Below are positions 5,161-5,939 of a stretch of DNA of 5,939 nt, one piece after another (the stretch's first letter is position 1; every line of letters begins with the position of its first letter). The notes under the pieces were generated by a model. It searched no databases, was not told the origin of the DNA, and saw only the letters and a program-made list of their open reading frames with translations. The stretch is taken from positions 1 to 5,939 of the forward strand of contig JAICMB010000228.1 in the NCBI GenBank assembly GCA_025929455.1, in the 5' to 3' direction. This stretch comes from Bryobacteraceae bacterium (GTDB lineage Bacteria; Acidobacteriota; Terriglobia; Bryobacterales; Bryobacteraceae). The position numbers and the translations under genes are program-made.

Positions 5161-5939
5161 ATGGCAGATTTTCGCAAATGGCTTATCGCGTTTGCGGGCG
5201 CCGCGCTGATTTTGGGCGGCACCTCCGTAAACGCGCAGTCTATTAGCGGCTCCACCCCGTTCGTCTGTTCGGCGTCCGGGATTGGCGCACTTCCGCCGAC
5301 AGTTCGCGCGGAAGGACAGACTGAACTGGTCGGCGATGTCGTGCTGAACTGCACCGGCGGTACGCCGACGGCAGCGGGCGCGACGATTCCGACCTACAAC
5401 GTTCAGGTCTTTTTGAATACCAACATCACCAGCAGGGTGATTAACACGAGCAGCGGCTTGACCGAAGCGTTGCTCATGATCGACGAGCCGAATCCGACGA
5501 CCGCGAATCCGACGGCCGCGAAGACGATCAGTACGATCACCGGACAGACCCTGTGCGGAGCGAGCCCCGGCCTGTTAGGCACGGTTGGTCCGAGCACTAA
5601 CTTACCGTCAACCTACGTCAGCCCCTATAACGGCGGTTGCAACGTGTGGGAGGGCCAGATTCAATCGACGGGTGGAACGGGTTCCAACTCCGTCGTGTGG
5701 CTCGGTGTGCCGATCGATGCTCCCGGCACCTTGACAACTCGTATCGTCCGCATCACCAACGTCCGTGCGAACGCCGCGTCTCTGGGCGTCTCTTCGACGT
5801 TCATCCCGACGCAGCTCTTTGAACTGCTCTCGATCACGGGCGCTTCAAACTCGATCACGACGCCGCAGTCGATCTCGATCACGAATCCTCAGTTCACGGT
5901 CGGCTTCATCCTGCCTGGGTTGACGACCTCCGTCGGCAC
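5161..5939 (+). CDS. Exported surface-type protein, C-terminus beyond the window (partial)
   Basis: The frame is open for 259 codons to the window end with no stop, so the gene is truncated by the edge and not by mutation. Residues 1-25 are a signal peptide (positively charged start, hydrophobic core, VNA before Q26). The mature part is rich in Thr, Ser, Gly, Pro, Asn and Ile with alternating hydrophobic residues, suggesting beta-sandwich folds. Residues about 47-70 (PTVRAEGQTELVGDVVLNC, TGGTPT) resemble a segment I associate with large secreted proteins of Acidobacteriota. Four cysteines are visible (C36, C64, C132, C160) and could form two disulfides. There is no lipobox and no catalytic motif. 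The function is unknown; an extracellular or outer-surface structural or adhesive role is plausible. It is separated from the secretin by 914 nt and probably has its own promoter, so it is not clearly part of the operon. Confidence 0.82.
   Translation, partial: MADFRKWLIAFAGAALILGGTSVNAQSISGSTPFVCSASGIGALPPTVRAEGQTELVGDVVLNCTGGTPTAAGATIPTYNVQVFLNTNITSRVINTSSGLTEALLMIDEPNPTTANPTAAKTISTITGQTLCGASPGLLGTVGPSTNLPSTYVSPYNGGCNVWEGQIQSTGGTGSNSVVWLGVPIDAPGTLTTRIVRITNVRANAASLGVSSTFIPTQLFELLSITGASNSITTPQSISITNPQFTVGFILPGLTTSVG

Overview
The window looks like a GC-rich bacterial chromosome, most likely an Acidobacteriota member of the Solibacter/Bryobacter type. The genus-level guess is inference. It rests on the GC-rich coding style, a secretin with an acidobacterial-looking C-terminus, and a secreted protein with a 'VRAEGQTELVGD ... 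CTGGTPT' segment that I associate with that group. No rRNA or marker gene is present to confirm it. All supported genes lie on the + strand.

Positions 1-4246 hold the distal part of a type II secretion / type IV pilus-like envelope operon. In order these are the last codons of an upstream gene (1-42), a GspM/PilO-like inner-membrane protein (143-748), a GspC/PilP-like protein (745-1473, overlapping the previous gene by 4 nt), a small exported protein of unknown function (1524-1940), and a large GspD/PilQ-family secretin (1943-4246). The expected division of labour is that the GspM-like and GspC-like proteins form the inner-membrane and periplasmic side, with the GspC homology region contacting the secretin, while the secretin forms the outer-membrane channel. 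The unknown small protein sits between the GspC-like protein and the secretin and shares a short 'TPF' motif with the GspC-like C-terminal tail, so it may belong to the same machine.

Positions 4247-5160 (914 nt) carry no convincing gene. The first third is rich in structure. A possible miniature mobile element (12-bp inverted ends, 11-bp flanking direct repeats) abuts the secretin stop codon. Three doublets of short, nearly perfect palindromes follow, one of them inside the element. A fourth doublet lies at 64-109, inside the operon. Two of the doublets (4298-4345 and 4538-4585) are inverted copies of one unit whose variable stem differs by compensated base-pair changes. The remaining part (about 4590-5148) is less GC-rich and I found no gene in it.

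From 5161 to the window end, a strong ribosome binding site leads into an exported protein cut off by the window edge (259 codons visible). It has a signal peptide and four cysteines, and is probably a cell-surface or extracellular protein. Whether it is a substrate of the upstream secretion system is unknown.
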